In this document: one piece after another, positions 47,819 to 57,207 of the stretch
Numbering within the stretch: position 1 is the first letter of the stretch
How the letters are laid out: the number at the start of each line of letters is the position of its first letter
Source: Thermomonospora catenispora
Lineage (GTDB): Bacteria; Actinomycetota; Actinomycetes; Streptosporangiales; Streptosporangiaceae
Direction of reading: 5' to 3'
Length of the DNA: 64,000 nt
Assembly (NCBI RefSeq): GCF_006363815.1
Contig: NZ_RRYT01000002.1
Coordinates: forward strand, 186,001 to 250,000
Notes under the pieces: generated by a model
Databases searched by the model: none
What the model was told of the DNA's origin: nothing
What the model saw: only the letters and a program-made list of their open reading frames with translations
Made by a program: the position numbers and the translations under genes

Positions 47819-49045
47819 CTAGCGGCCGGAGAGCGGCTGCGGCGACGGGTTGGCGGCCGGATCGGGGACGTCCACGGGCGGCTCCGTCGGGGGCTCCTCC
47901 GGCGGCGTCGACGGAGAGGGATCCGTGACCGGCGGGTCGGTCGGCGTCGGCGCGACGGGATCGGTCGGCGCCGGGGTCTCCACGCCGCCGGGCGCCGGAG
48001 AGGTCGGCCGCTGCGCGCCCGGTGAGGCGGGCGTCGTGGGCGAGGAGGGGCCGGCGTTCCGCCACGGCGCCGACGGAGCGGCCGGGGCGCCGCCGTAGGG
48101 GGCGGCCGGATAGGGCCGCACCCCGTACGGGGTGGCGGTGGAGTGCTGCGGCCCGGCCACGCTGGGATCGCCGCCGGTCGCGTTCGGATCGGCGGGACGC
48201 GACGTCGCCGTGCTGGGCGCGTTGACCGGCGCGGACCGGGAGACCGACGGGCCGCCCCGGCCGGTGGTCGGGCCGAGCGCGTCCACGTCCGGGCCGCCGG
48301 TGTTCTCGGCGCTCGCCCAGGCGGCGACGATGCCGACCGTGGCGGCGGCCGAGGCGGCCAGGCCCGCCACCGCCGACAGGCCCTTGGCGCGTCGCCGGCG
48401 CGCCGCCGGGCGGCTCGCGGCGGCCGACCCGATCACCACCAGCGGCGAGGTCGTCGTCACCGTGGACAGCGGCCGCCGCCGCGCGTCGGCGCAGGCGGCC
48501 AGCACCTGCTCGCGCAGCCGGTGCGGCGGGCGGTCGGGGACGCGGCGGGCCAGCGTCCGCGGCAGCGTCCCCTTCTCGAACGCGGTGATCAGCTCCGCGT
48601 CGTACCGCGAGCCGGGGCGGCGCATCAGCAGGTCCAGCACCGCCCGGTCCAGCCGGGTCCGGGCGGCCTGCAGCAGCTGCCGGGCGGTGTCGACGGCGAC
48701 GCCGAGCACCGCCGCGATGTCCGGCAGGTCCAGCCATTCGCCCGCCGACAGCACCAGCACCTCGCGGTGGTCGGCGCGCAGCCCGGCCGCCGCCCACAGC
48801 AGCGGGTCGTCGGCGGCGCCGAGCCGGTCCGGACGGAAGGCGCGGTCCGGCGCCCCGCGGTCCATGCAGATCGAACGGGCCAGCGCATACAGCCACAGCA
48901 CCTCGTCGCCGCGCGGCGGGTGCCGCATCGCGGCCGCGAACGTGTCGCGGACGGCCGCCTCCGCGCCGTCCCCCACCAGCGACCAGCAGTAGGCGTACAG
49001 GCGGGCGGCATGCGCGTCGTAGAGGGCCTCTGGGGTCCCCGGCAT
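47819..49045 (-). CDS. ECF sigma-like protein with transmembrane anchor and Pro-rich extracellular tail
   Basis: The 408-residue protein starts at ATG 49045 behind GGAGGAC. The N-terminal half is an ECF sigma layout: region 2 (ALYDAHAARLYAYCWSLVGDGAEAAV...VLWLYALARSI) and region 4 HTH (LDLPDIAAVLGVAVDTARQLLQAARTRL). A TM helix follows (LSAVAGLAASAAATVGIVAAWAS), then about 150 residues of Pro/Ser/Thr-rich sequence predicted outside. The sigma half thus is tethered to the membrane. It is convergent with fadE26 and divergent from egtA. Regulon unknown. Confidence 0.75.
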   Translation of the reverse strand: MPGTPEALYDAHAARLYAYCWSLVGDGAEAAVRDTFAAAMRHPPRGDEVLWLYALARSICMDRGAPDRAFRPDRLGAADDPLLWAAAGLRADHREVLVLSAGEWLDLPDIAAVLGVAVDTARQLLQAARTRLDRAVLDLLMRRPGSRYDAELITAFEKGTLPRTLARRVPDRPPHRLREQVLAACADARRRPLSTVTTTSPLVVIGSAAASRPAARRRRAKGLSAVAGLAASAAATVGIVAAWASAENTGGPDVDALGPTTGRGGPSVSRSAPVNAPSTATSRPADPNATGGDPSVAGPQHSTATPYGVRPYPAAPYGGAPAAPSAPWRNAGPSSPTTPASPGAQRPTSPAPGGVETPAPTDPVAPTPTDPPVTDPSPSTPPEEPPTEPPVDVPDPAANPSPQPLSGR

Positions 49046-49277
49046 GTGTCCTCCGATCCGGCTGGGACCGCCGGTGCGGACGCGACCGGCGTGAACGGCG
49101 GGCGTACCGGTGGAGACCGGACCATAGCGCACTATGTCACATCTGCACAGCGATATGACACCTGAGGCAGGTGCGCAGATGTTCGCATAGATTTCGCGTG
49201 ATACGTCGATTATTGATCCGGTTCAGCTGGGAAGACCTCCCCAACATCGCTCCACGGGGCCCGGAGGGAGGCGGCGT
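49046..49277. promoter_or_regulatory. Divergent promoter region of the sigma-like and egtA genes
   Basis: The AT-rich block 49180-49225 (CATAGATTTCGCGTGATACG, ATTATTGATCCGG) is the likely egtA promoter. ATAGCGCACTATG at 49124-49136 has short inverted symmetry. No further site is assigned. Confidence 0.4.
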
Positions 49278-50486
49278 ATGCACCGGCTGACCGTCGACGA
49301 CGTCTACGAGCACGCCCACGGGATCTGTTTCAAGAACGGCCCGCCCGGCACCGTGGGGGCGGAGACCGAGTGGCTCGTCGTCGACCGGAGGGCGCCCGGG
49401 GCGCATGTCGCGGTCGAGAGGCTGCGCACGGTCGTCGAACGGGCCGGACCGCTGCCCGGCGGAAGCGCGATCACCTTCGAACCCGGCGGACAACTCGAAT
49501 TGAGTTCGGCTCCCTTCGGGGATCTGGGCGCATTGCACCGGGCGCTCTCGGCCGACATCGAACACGTCCGCGCCCGCCTCGCCGAACACGCCCTGGAGCT
49601 GACGGGACGGGGCATGGACCCGGCGCGCCCCCCGCGTCTGCAGGCCGACCATCCGCGCTATGCCTGCATGCGCGACTACTTCGTCGCCACCGGATACGCC
49701 GAGGCCGGCCTGACGATGATGTGCAGCACCGCCTCGGTGCAGGTCTGCCTGGAGGTCGGCGCCGACCCCGCCGACGCGCAGGCCCGCTGGCGGCTGGCGC
49801 ACGCGCTCGGACCGGTGCTGGTCGCCGCGTTCGCCAACTCCCCGCTGCGCGCCGGGAGGCCCACCGGCCTGCGCTCCACCCGCCAGGCGACCTGGAGCGT
49901 GCTGGACCCGGCCCGCACCCTGCCGGTCGCCTCCGGCCCCGGGGCCGACCCGGCCGCCGACTGGGCGCGTTACGCCCTGGACGCCCGGGTGATGCTGGTG
50001 CGGCCGCGCCCGGGGACCGGGGAGCGCTGGGCCGGAGCGCCCGGCATGACGTTCCGCCAGTGGCTGGCCAAGGGCGAGCCCGACCGCGACGACCTCGCTT
50101 ACCACCTGACCACGCTGTTCCCGCCGGTCCGGCCGCGCGGCTGGCTGGAGCTGCGGATGATCGACGCGCCGCCGCTCCGGTACTGGCCGGTGCCGGTCGC
50201 CGTCGCCGCCGCGCTGCTGGACGACCCGCGCGCCGCCGACGCCGCCGCCGAGGCGACGGCCCCGGTGGCCGGCCGGTGGGCCGAGGCCGCCCGGGACGCG
50301 CTGACCGACCCGGCGCTGGCCCGTGCCGCCCGCGCCTGCTTCACCGCCGCGCTGGAGGCCCTGCCCCGCCTCGGCGCCGCCGAGCTGACGCCGCTGGTCG
50401 CCGAGTACGCCGACCGCTACGTCGACCGGGGCCGCTGCCCGGCCGACGACCTCGATCCCGCCCACCTGCTGGAGGCCACGCCGTGA
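49278..50486 (+). CDS. egtA: Glutamate-cysteine ligase EgtA
   Basis: The 402-residue protein makes gamma-glutamylcysteine, the sulfur donor in ergothioneine synthesis. The GCS2-type ATP-grasp-like fold shows TVGAETEWLVVD near the N-terminus, ITFEPGGQLELSSAP, DYFVATGYAEAGLTMMCSTASVQV, and LVAAFANSPLRAGRPTGLRSTRQ, as in mycobacterial EgtA. It is slightly shorter than the usual 430 residues. It starts the egtABCD operon and overlaps egtB by 4 bases. Confidence 0.93.
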   Translation: MHRLTVDDVYEHAHGICFKNGPPGTVGAETEWLVVDRRAPGAHVAVERLRTVVERAGPLPGGSAITFEPGGQLELSSAPFGDLGALHRALSADIEHVRARLAEHALELTGRGMDPARPPRLQADHPRYACMRDYFVATGYAEAGLTMMCSTASVQVCLEVGADPADAQARWRLAHALGPVLVAAFANSPLRAGRPTGLRSTRQATWSVLDPARTLPVASGPGADPAADWARYALDARVMLVRPRPGTGERWAGAPGMTFRQWLAKGEPDRDDLAYHLTTLFPPVRPRGWLELRMIDAPPLRYWPVPVAVAAALLDDPRAADAAAEATAPVAGRWAEAARDALTDPALARAARACFTAALEALPRLGAAELTPLVAEYADRYVDRGRCPADDLDPAHLLEATP

Positions 50487-51802
50487 CACCCGATCTGGCC
50501 GAGGACGCGCTGAAGGAGCTGATCGCCGCCGAGCTGGCCGCGGTCCGCGACCGCAGCCTGGGACTGACCACCCGGGTGCTGGACGACCCGGAGCTGACCG
50601 CGCAGGTCTCCCCGCTGATGTCCCCGCTGGTGTGGGACCTGGCCCACGTCGGCAACTACGAGGAGCTGTGGCTGCTGCGGGCGGCGGCGGGGATCGAGCC
50701 GATGCGGCCGGAGATCGACGACCTCTACGACGCGTTCGAGCACCCCCGCGCCGAACGGCCCTCGCTGCCGCTGCTGCCGCCGGACGAGGCCGGCGTCTAC
50801 ATCGGCGCCGTGCGGGCGAAGGTGCTGGACTCGCTGGAGCGCATCCGCTTCCGCGAGGACGACCCGCTGGTCGCGGGCGGATTCGTGTACGGGATGGTGA
50901 TCCAGCACGAGCACCAGCACGACGAGACCATGCTGGCCACCCACCAGCTCCGCACGGGCGCGCCCGCCCTGACCGACCCCGACGAGCCGCCGCCCCGGCC
51001 CGCCGGCGGGCCGTTCCCGGCCGAGGTGCTCATCGAGGCCGGGCCGTTCGAGATGGGCGCCTCCGACGACCCGTGGGCCTACGACAACGAGCGCGGCGCC
51101 CACATCGTCGACCTGCCCGCCTATTACATCGACACCTTCCCGGTCACCAACCGGGAGTACCAGGCGTTCATCGAGGCCGGCGGCTACGACGACCCCCGCT
51201 GGTGGACCCCCGAGGGCTGGCGGTGGCGCTCCGCCCGCGACCGCCGCGCCCCCGGGTTCTGGCGGCGCGAGGGCGACCGGTGGCTGCGCCGCCGCTTCGG
51301 CCGGATCGAGCCGGTGCCGCCGGACGAGCCGGTGCAGCACGTGAGCTGGTACGAGGCCGACGCCTACGCCCGCTGGGCGGGCAAACGGCTGCCCACCGAG
51401 GCCGAGTGGGAGAAGGCCGCCCGCTGGGATCCCCTCGCCCGGCGCTCCCGCCGCTTCCCCTGGGGGGACGTCTACGAGGAGGGGCGCGCCAACCTGGGGC
51501 AGCGGCGGCTGCGGCCCGCCCCGGTCGGGTCGTTCCCCGCCGGGGCCTCCGCGTACGGGGTGCAGCAGATGCTCGGGGACGTGTGGGAGTGGACCTCCTC
51601 GGACTTCGCCCCCTACCCGGGCTTCCGGGCGTTCCCCTACAAGGAGTACTCGCAGGTCTTCTTCGGGTCCGACTACAAGGTGCTGCGCGGCGGGTCGTGG
51701 GCGACCCACCCGCTGGTCTGCCGGGGGACGTTCCGCAACTGGGACTATCCGATCCGCCGGCAGATCTTCACCGGGTTCCGCTGCGCCCGTGACGCCGGGT
51801 AG
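50483..51802 (+). CDS. egtB: Ergothioneine biosynthesis sulfoxide synthase EgtB
   Basis: The 439-residue non-heme iron enzyme starts at GTG 50483, overlapping egtA. It joins hercynine and gamma-glutamylcysteine oxidatively. The N-terminal DinB-like part carries the iron histidines: LVWDLAHVGNYEELWLL and HEHQHDETM (HxxxH type). The C-terminal FGE-sulfatase-like domain has FPVTNREYQAFI, LPTEAEWEKAARWD, and VWEWTSSDFAPYPGF...VLRGGSWATHP. All expected motifs are present and length is standard. Confidence 0.95.
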   Translation: MTPDLAEDALKELIAAELAAVRDRSLGLTTRVLDDPELTAQVSPLMSPLVWDLAHVGNYEELWLLRAAAGIEPMRPEIDDLYDAFEHPRAERPSLPLLPPDEAGVYIGAVRAKVLDSLERIRFREDDPLVAGGFVYGMVIQHEHQHDETMLATHQLRTGAPALTDPDEPPPRPAGGPFPAEVLIEAGPFEMGASDDPWAYDNERGAHIVDLPAYYIDTFPVTNREYQAFIEAGGYDDPRWWTPEGWRWRSARDRRAPGFWRREGDRWLRRRFGRIEPVPPDEPVQHVSWYEADAYARWAGKRLPTEAEWEKAARWDPLARRSRRFPWGDVYEEGRANLGQRRLRPAPVGSFPAGASAYGVQQMLGDVWEWTSSDFAPYPGFRAFPYKEYSQVFFGSDYKVLRGGSWATHPLVCRGTFRNWDYPIRRQIFTGFRCARDAG

Positions 51803-51810
51803 GCCCGCCG

Positions 51811-52551
51811 ATGTGCCGCCATCTGGGCTACCTCGGCCCGCCCCGGACCCTGGAGTCGCTGCTCTTTCAGGGCCCGCACTCGCTGGAGGTCCAGTCGTAC
51901 GCGCCCCGCATGACCTGCGGCAACCTGCTGAACGCCGACGGGTTCGGCGTCGGCTGGTACCACCGGGGGCGGGCGGTGCGGTTCCGGCGGGCGCAGCCGA
52001 TCTGGACCGACCGCTCCTTCCGGGAGATCGCCGCGACGGTGACGGCGACCTGCGCGGTGGCGGCGGTCCGCTCGGCCACCACCCGCTTCCCGGTGGAGGA
52101 GTCGTGCGCCCAGCCGTTCCGCGCGGGCGGGCGGCTGTTCAGCCACAACGGCGTGGTGACGGACTTCGACGGGGTGGAGGACAAGCTCCGGGAGCTGGCC
52201 GGGGACCTGTCGCATGCGCCGGACGCCCGCGCCCCCGTGGACTCGGCGCTGGTGTTCGCGGTGGCGGCGCGGCGCTGGCGGGAGGGCGCCGCGCTGGGCG
52301 AGGGCCTGGCCGACACCGTGGCCGCCGTGGCGGCGCTCTCGCCCGGCCGCTACAACCTGCTGGCCGCCGACGGGACCGCGCTGGCCGCCACCGCCTGGGG
52401 CGACTCGCTGTTCGTCCGGAGCGGTCCCGGAGAGGCGCTGATCTCCTCCGAGCCCCTGGACGACGACCCCGCCTGGCGCGCGGTCCCCGACCGCAGCCTG
52501 GTCGTCGTCGACCGGGCCGACCTCGCCGATGTCCGCATCACCCCCCTGTGA
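51811..52551 (+). CDS. egtC: Ergothioneine biosynthesis glutamine amidohydrolase EgtC
   Basis: The 246-residue class II amidotransferase begins MCRHLGYLG, so Cys2 is the N-terminal nucleophile after Met removal. NADGFGVGWY, FSHNGVV and DSALVFAVA are the family motifs. It removes the glutamyl group from the EgtB product hercynyl-gamma-glutamylcysteine sulfoxide. It lies 8 bases downstream of egtB and just before egtD. Confidence 0.95.
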   Translation: MCRHLGYLGPPRTLESLLFQGPHSLEVQSYAPRMTCGNLLNADGFGVGWYHRGRAVRFRRAQPIWTDRSFREIAATVTATCAVAAVRSATTRFPVEESCAQPFRAGGRLFSHNGVVTDFDGVEDKLRELAGDLSHAPDARAPVDSALVFAVAARRWREGAALGEGLADTVAAVAALSPGRYNLLAADGTALAATAWGDSLFVRSGPGEALISSEPLDDDPAWRAVPDRSLVVVDRADLADVRITPL

Positions 52552-52553
52552 CC

Positions 52554-52579
52554 GGTGAAGGAGGACGGTGAAGGAGGAC
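52554..52579 (+). repeat. Tandem duplication of a ribosome-binding segment before egtD
   Basis: GGTGAAGGAGGAC occurs twice in direct succession (52554-52566, 52567-52579), each copy containing AAGGAGG. The second copy is correctly spaced from GTG 52582; the first would serve a GTG at 52568 that is out of frame. Confidence 0.85.
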
Positions 52580-52581
52580 CG

Positions 52582-53538
52582 GTGGACCGCTTCCTGACCG
52601 CAGACGACCTCGACAAGGCGCTCCGCCGGGACGTGGCGGCGGGGCTGACCGCCACTCCCAAGGCGCTGCCGCCCAAGTGGTTCTACGACGAGCACGGCAG
52701 CCTGCTGTTCGAGGAGATCACCCGGCTGGATGAGTACTACCCCACCCGGCGGGAGCGGGAGATCCTGCGCGTCCGCGCCGCCGAGATCGCCGCCGCCACC
52801 GGGGCGCAGACGCTGCTGGAGCTGGGCGCCGGGTCGGGGGAGAAGACCAGGCTGCTGCTGGACGCCCTGTCGGCGGCGGGCACGTTGCGGACGTACGTGC
52901 CGGTGGACGTGTCCGGCGACTTCCTGGCCGCTGCGGCGGCCGGGATCGCCGCCGACTACCCGGACCTGGTCGTGCGGTCGGTGGTCGCCGACTACGAGCG
53001 GCATCTGCACCTGCTGCCGTCCGGGCCGCGCCGGCTGCTGGTGTTCCTGGGCGGGACGATCGGCAACTTCGCCCCGGCCGAGCGGATCTCGTTCCTGTCG
53101 GGGGTCCGGGCCGTGATGGAGGACGGCGACGCGCTGCTGCTCGGCGCCGACCTGGTCAAGGACGCCGGGCGGCTGGTGCGCGCCTACGACGACGCCCGGG
53201 GCGTGACCGCCGAGTTCAACCGGAACGTGCTGCGCGTGATCAACCGGCGGCTGGGGGCCGACTTCGACCCCGGGGCGTTCGAGCACGTGGCGCTGTGGGA
53301 CCCCGACAACGAGTGGATCGAGATGCGGCTGAGGTCGGCCGCCCGGCAGACCGTGCGGGTCGCCGACCTGAAGCTGACCGTGGAGTTCGCGGCGGGAGAG
53401 GAGATGCGCACCGAGATCTCCGCCAAGTTCCGCCGCGAGCGCCTCGCCGCCGAGCTGAGGGCCGCGGGCCTGGCCCTGCAGGCGCTGTGGACCGACGGGG
53501 CGGGGGACTTCTCCCTGTCCCTGGTCCGCCCCGCCTGA
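52582..53538 (+). CDS. egtD: L-histidine N-alpha-trimethyltransferase EgtD
   Basis: The 318-residue SAM methyltransferase converts histidine to hercynine. GTG 52582 is chosen for the AAGGAGG 5 bases upstream; an in-frame GTG at 52555 adds 9 residues. Motifs: [30 protein letters not shown]-like [48 protein letters not shown], and [19 protein letters not shown], all typical of EgtD. No egtE (PLP lyase) gene follows; that step must be encoded elsewhere or by another enzyme. Confidence 0.95.
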   Translation: MDRFLTADDLDKALRRDVAAGLTATPKALPPKWFYDEHGSLLFEEITRLDEYYPTRREREILRVRAAEIAAATGAQTLLELGAGSGEKTRLLLDALSAAGTLRTYVPVDVSGDFLAAAAAGIAADYPDLVVRSVVADYERHLHLLPSGPRRLLVFLGGTIGNFAPAERISFLSGVRAVMEDGDALLLGADLVKDAGRLVRAYDDARGVTAEFNRNVLRVINRRLGADFDPGAFEHVALWDPDNEWIEMRLRSAARQTVRVADLKLTVEFAAGEEMRTEISAKFRRERLAAELRAAGLALQALWTDGAGDFSLSLVRPA

Positions 53539-53621
53539 CCGGTCGCGGCCGCACGGCGCCGACCGGGCGCCGGGACCGTGCAGGAGGGCGGGAGACCCGC
53601 CGGAACGAGGGAGGGAGGTCC

Positions 53622-54692
53622 ATGATCCGCCGGGCGGAGACCGCCGGTGGGCTGTCGGTGCCCCGACGTAGGGTTGACGGCGTGCGCCGGGGGCGAAAAC
53701 GGGTGACGATCCGCGAAGTGGCGCAGGCGACCGGATTGTCGCCTGCGGCGGTGTCGTATGCGCTGCGCGGCATCCGCACCTCCGAGGAGACCCAGGAACG
53801 CGTCCGCGCCGCCGCCGAGGAGCTGGGGTTCGCGGCCCACCCGATCGCCCGGGCGCTGGCGCTGGGTCGCAGCGGCATGATCGGGGTGCTGTGCGGGTCG
53901 CTGGAGGACTACTGGCAGCAGTCGCTGGCGATCGGCATCGGCCGCGCCCTGTTCGGCCGGGACCGGTACGCGCTGATCCTGGACGCTGCCGGCGACCCGG
54001 AGCGGGAGCGGGAGCTGGCGCGGCGGCTGCGGGACCAGCGGGTGGACGGACTGATCGTCCAGTCGCTGGATCCGGCCGCTCCGCTGTGGGCCGAGCTGGC
54101 CGAGGCGCTGCCGGTGGTGTCCATCGGCGACGCCCTGCACGGCGGGCGCTCCCAGGGCGAGGTGGTGTTCGACAACAGGACGGGGGTCACGCAGGCGCTG
54201 GAGCACCTGGCGGCGCTCGGGCATCGCCGGATCGGGGTGCTCACCTCCACCCAGCCCAGCACCCCCGACCGTCCCGCGGACCGGTATGTGAACGCCGAGG
54301 CCGGGCGGTTGGAGCTGGAGGTCACCTCGGCCGTCGCCTCCCAGTCCTGGACGGAGGCGGCCGAGACGGCGCTGGAGATGCTGGCCGGACCGGACCGGCC
54401 CACCGCGGTGTTCTGCTTCTCCGACTCCATCGCCTACGGGGTGTACGCGGCGACCCGCGCGCTGAAGCTGCACGTCCCCGGGGAGGTGTCGGTCTGCGGC
54501 TATGACAACCACCCCATGTCGGCGCTGCTCACCCCGCCGCTGACCACGGTGGACTGGGACATCGACGGCGTGGTCGACGCCGCCGTCCGGGTCGTGGTGG
54601 ACGCCGTGGACGGCCGTGCCGGGGGTCGTCGCCGGGTGGTGCGCTCCCCGGCGCTGCGGGTCCGCGACTCCACCGGCCCGGCCCCGAGGTGA
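53622..54692 (+). CDS. LacI-family transcriptional regulator
   Basis: The 356-residue protein has a LacI HTH (VTIREVAQATGLSPAAVSYALRG, hinge ERVRAAAEELGFAAHPIARAL) and a periplasmic-binding-like effector domain (IGVLCGSLEDYW...VFDNRTGVTQALEHLAALGHRRIGVL...SVCGYDNHPMSALLTPPLTTVD). ATG follows GGGAGGTCC. It sits between egtD and the OpuC-type transporter, 117 bases upstream of the latter, and may control it or the egt operon. LacI proteins usually sense sugars, so an effector outside the egt pathway is also possible. Confidence 0.92.
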   Translation: MIRRAETAGGLSVPRRRVDGVRRGRKRVTIREVAQATGLSPAAVSYALRGIRTSEETQERVRAAAEELGFAAHPIARALALGRSGMIGVLCGSLEDYWQQSLAIGIGRALFGRDRYALILDAAGDPERERELARRLRDQRVDGLIVQSLDPAAPLWAELAEALPVVSIGDALHGGRSQGEVVFDNRTGVTQALEHLAALGHRRIGVLTSTQPSTPDRPADRYVNAEAGRLELEVTSAVASQSWTEAAETALEMLAGPDRPTAVFCFSDSIAYGVYAATRALKLHVPGEVSVCGYDNHPMSALLTPPLTTVDWDIDGVVDAAVRVVVDAVDGRAGGRRRVVRSPALRVRDSTGPAPR

Positions 54693-54809
54693 GGGGCCGG
54701 GCGGCGCGGGGCGATTTTTCCGCTATTCGAGTCGTTAAAGTGGGTAAATTCTGTCCATTCCCGACCGAGCAGAGCACGGCGCTGCGGCGCCCGAGGACGT
54801 GAACGAGAC

Positions 54810-55667
54810 GTGATCACCTTCGACGGCGTGACCAAGCGCTATCCCGACGGCACCGTGGCGGTGGACGGACTGGACCTGGAGATCCCGGTCGGGCGGATCA
54901 CCGTGCTGGTCGGCCCGTCGGGCTGCGGCAAGACCACCACGCTGCGGATGATCAACCGGATGGTGGAGCCCACCGCGGGCACCGTGACGGTGGACGGCCG
55001 GGACGTGCGCGGCGTCGACCCGCCCACCCTGCGCCGCGGCATCGGCTACGTCATTCAGCAGGCCGGGTTGTTCCCGCACCGCACGGTCGTCGACAACATC
55101 GCGACCGTGCCGTACCTGCTGGGGTGGGACAAGAAGAAGGCCCGCGCGCGGGCGTACGAGCTGATGGAACGCGTCGGCCTGGACCCGGCGCTGGCCCGCC
55201 GCTACCCCGCCCAGCTGTCGGGCGGCCAGCAGCAGCGGGTCGGGGTGGCCCGGGCGCTGGCCGCCGACCCGCCGATCCTGCTGATGGACGAGCCGTTCAG
55301 CGCCGTCGACCCGATCGTGCGCGCCGGGCTCCAGGAGGAGTTCCTGCGGCTCCAGCGCGAGTTGGAGAAGACGATCGTGTTCGTCACCCACGACATCGAC
55401 GAGGCGGTCAAGCTGGGCCACCGCATCGCGGTCTTCCGGGTCGGCGGCGTCCTGGCCCAGTACGCCACCCCCGACGAGCTGCTGGACCGGCCCGCCGACG
55501 ACTTCGTCGCCGACTTCCTCGGCGGGGAGCGCGGCATCCGCCGGCTGCGCTTCTTCAAGGAGCTCGACGAGGAGGAGGCCGCCGGCGGCGGGACCGCGGG
55601 CGGCCGTACGGGGTCCGGGGGCACCGCGGCCGGGGGCGACGACCGGACCGCGGCGGCGGGGCGGTGA
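54810..55667 (+). CDS. OpuC-type ABC transporter ATP-binding protein
   Basis: This 285-residue ATPase has Walker A VGPSGCGKTTT, Q-loop YVIQQAGLFPH, signature LSGGQQQRVGVARAL and Walker B ILLMDEPFSAVDPI with H-loop VFVTHDIDEAVK. It matches the OpuCA/YehX osmoprotectant (quaternary amine) group, without C-terminal CBS domains, and ends in a Gly/Ala-rich tail. It heads a four-gene operon of coupled overlaps (ATPase, two permeases, binding protein). Substrate: a betaine-like compound; ergothioneine is possible given the adjacent egt genes. Confidence 0.92.
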   Translation: MITFDGVTKRYPDGTVAVDGLDLEIPVGRITVLVGPSGCGKTTTLRMINRMVEPTAGTVTVDGRDVRGVDPPTLRRGIGYVIQQAGLFPHRTVVDNIATVPYLLGWDKKKARARAYELMERVGLDPALARRYPAQLSGGQQQRVGVARALAADPPILLMDEPFSAVDPIVRAGLQEEFLRLQRELEKTIVFVTHDIDEAVKLGHRIAVFRVGGVLAQYATPDELLDRPADDFVADFLGGERGIRRLRFFKELDEEEAAGGGTAGGRTGSGGTAAGGDDRTAAAGR

Positions 55668-56428
55668 CCGCGCCGGCGGCGGCCGCCGACGGCGAGCCGC
55701 TCATCCGCTGGGACTGGATCGGGCGCAACCTCGACGGCGTCATCGCCGAGGCGTTCCGCGAGCACCTGGTGCTGTCGTTCGCCCCGGTGCTGCTCGGCCT
55801 GCTGATCGCGCTGCCCCTCGGGCTGGCCTGCGCGCGCTGGCCGCGGATCTACCCGGCGGTGCTGGCCGCCACCAGCGTGCTGTACGCGGTGCCCGCCATC
55901 GGGCTGTTCGTGATCTTCGTGGCGTTCACCCGGCTCACCTACGCCACGGTGATCATGCCGCTGGCCCTGTACACCCTGTCGGTGCTGGTGCCGGCCGTGG
56001 TGGACGGGCTGCGGTCCGTCCCCGACCACGTCCGCCAGGCCGCCGAGGCCCTGGGCCACCGGCCGCTGCGGCGGCTGCTGCGGGTGGAGCTGCCCCTCGC
56101 GCTGCCGGTGGTGATGGCCGGGCTGCGGGTCGCCACCGTCGCCAACATCAGCCTGGTCAGCGTGGGCGCCCTCATCGGCATCGGCGGACTGGGCCAGCTC
56201 ATGGTCACCGGGATGAAGTGGCCCGGCGGCGGGTTCGCCACCCCCGTCATCGCGGCCATCGTGCTGATCGTCCTGCTGGCGCTGGCGGCGGACCTGCTCC
56301 TGCTGCTCGCCCAGCGGCTGCTCACCCCCTGGGAGCGGGCCGGAGACGGCCGGCGGGGACGCGCGCCGGCCCGGGAGGCCGCCGCGCCGGAAGGAGCGGG
56401 CGCCGCCGGGGAAGGGGGCGCCGCGTGA
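55664..56428 (+). CDS. OpuC-type ABC transporter permease 1
   Basis: The 254-residue permease starts at GTG 55664, overlapping the ATPase stop by 4 bases. About six TM segments; the coupling-loop EAA motif is HVRQAAEALGHRPLRRLLRVELPLALPVVMAGLR, and VGALIGIGGLGQLMVTGM follows. The C-terminus is an Ala/Gly-rich cytoplasmic tail. It pairs with the permease at 56425. Confidence 0.92.
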   Translation: MTAPAAAADGEPLIRWDWIGRNLDGVIAEAFREHLVLSFAPVLLGLLIALPLGLACARWPRIYPAVLAATSVLYAVPAIGLFVIFVAFTRLTYATVIMPLALYTLSVLVPAVVDGLRSVPDHVRQAAEALGHRPLRRLLRVELPLALPVVMAGLRVATVANISLVSVGALIGIGGLGQLMVTGMKWPGGGFATPVIAAIVLIVLLALAADLLLLLAQRLLTPWERAGDGRRGRAPAREAAAPEGAGAAGEGGAA

Positions 56429-57207
56429 ACGCGATCTGGAACTCCCTGGGCTGGTTCGGCGAGCCCGGGCGCTGGTCCGGCCCCGACGGCATCCCGACCC
56501 GGCTCCTGGAGCACCTGTGGTACTCGCTGCTCGCGTTCGCGATCACGGCGGCGATCGCGCTGCCGCTCGGCCTGGTGCTCGGCCACCTGCGGCGCGGCCG
56601 GGTCGCCGCGGCCGCGGGATTCCTGGTGACGGCGTCGGCGAACGCGGCGCGCGCCCTGCCCACCCTGGGCCTGCTCATCCTCGCGGTGATCCTGACCTCG
56701 GCCGGCGACCTGGTGCCGATCCTGATCCCGTTGATCGCGCTGGCGATCCCGCCCGTGCTCGTCAACGCCCACGCCGGGGTCCGGCAGGTCGAGCCGGGGC
56801 TGCGGGACGCGGCCGAGGGCATGGGCATGACCGGGCGGCAGGTGCTGGTCCGGGTGGAGCTGCCGGTGGCGATGCCGCTGATCCTGCTCGGCCTGCGCAC
56901 CGCGCTGATCCAGATCATCTCGACCGCCACCATCGCCGCCTATGTGGGACTCGGCGGGCTCGGACGCTACATCGTGGACGGCTACTCCCGGCAGGACTAC
57001 GACAGCATGGCCGGCGGCGCGATCCTGGTGATCGTGCTGGCGCTCGCCGCCCAGCTGGCGTTCGCGGTCCTGGAGCGCCTCGTCGTCTCCCCGGGCGTCC
57101 GCCCCGCCGCCCGCGGCCGTGCACGGCCCGGAACGAAGCGGCGCGCCCGCGGCGCGCCCGACGCGATCCCCGCCGAGGGGCGGGGGGCCTTGGGAGGTTC
57201 TCGATGA
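56425..57207 (+). CDS. OpuC-type ABC transporter permease 2
   Basis: The 260-residue permease starts at GTG 56425, overlapping permease 1 by 4 bases. The EAA-type motif is GLRDAAEGMGMTGRQVLVRVELPVAMPLILLGLRTA; AYVGLGGLGRYIVDGYS follows. About six TM segments and a basic C-terminal tail. With 55664 it forms a heteromeric channel, as in OpuCB/OpuCD. Confidence 0.92.
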   Translation: MNAIWNSLGWFGEPGRWSGPDGIPTRLLEHLWYSLLAFAITAAIALPLGLVLGHLRRGRVAAAAGFLVTASANAARALPTLGLLILAVILTSAGDLVPILIPLIALAIPPVLVNAHAGVRQVEPGLRDAAEGMGMTGRQVLVRVELPVAMPLILLGLRTALIQIISTATIAAYVGLGGLGRYIVDGYSRQDYDSMAGGAILVIVLALAAQLAFAVLERLVVSPGVRPAARGRARPGTKRRARGAPDAIPAEGRGALGGSR

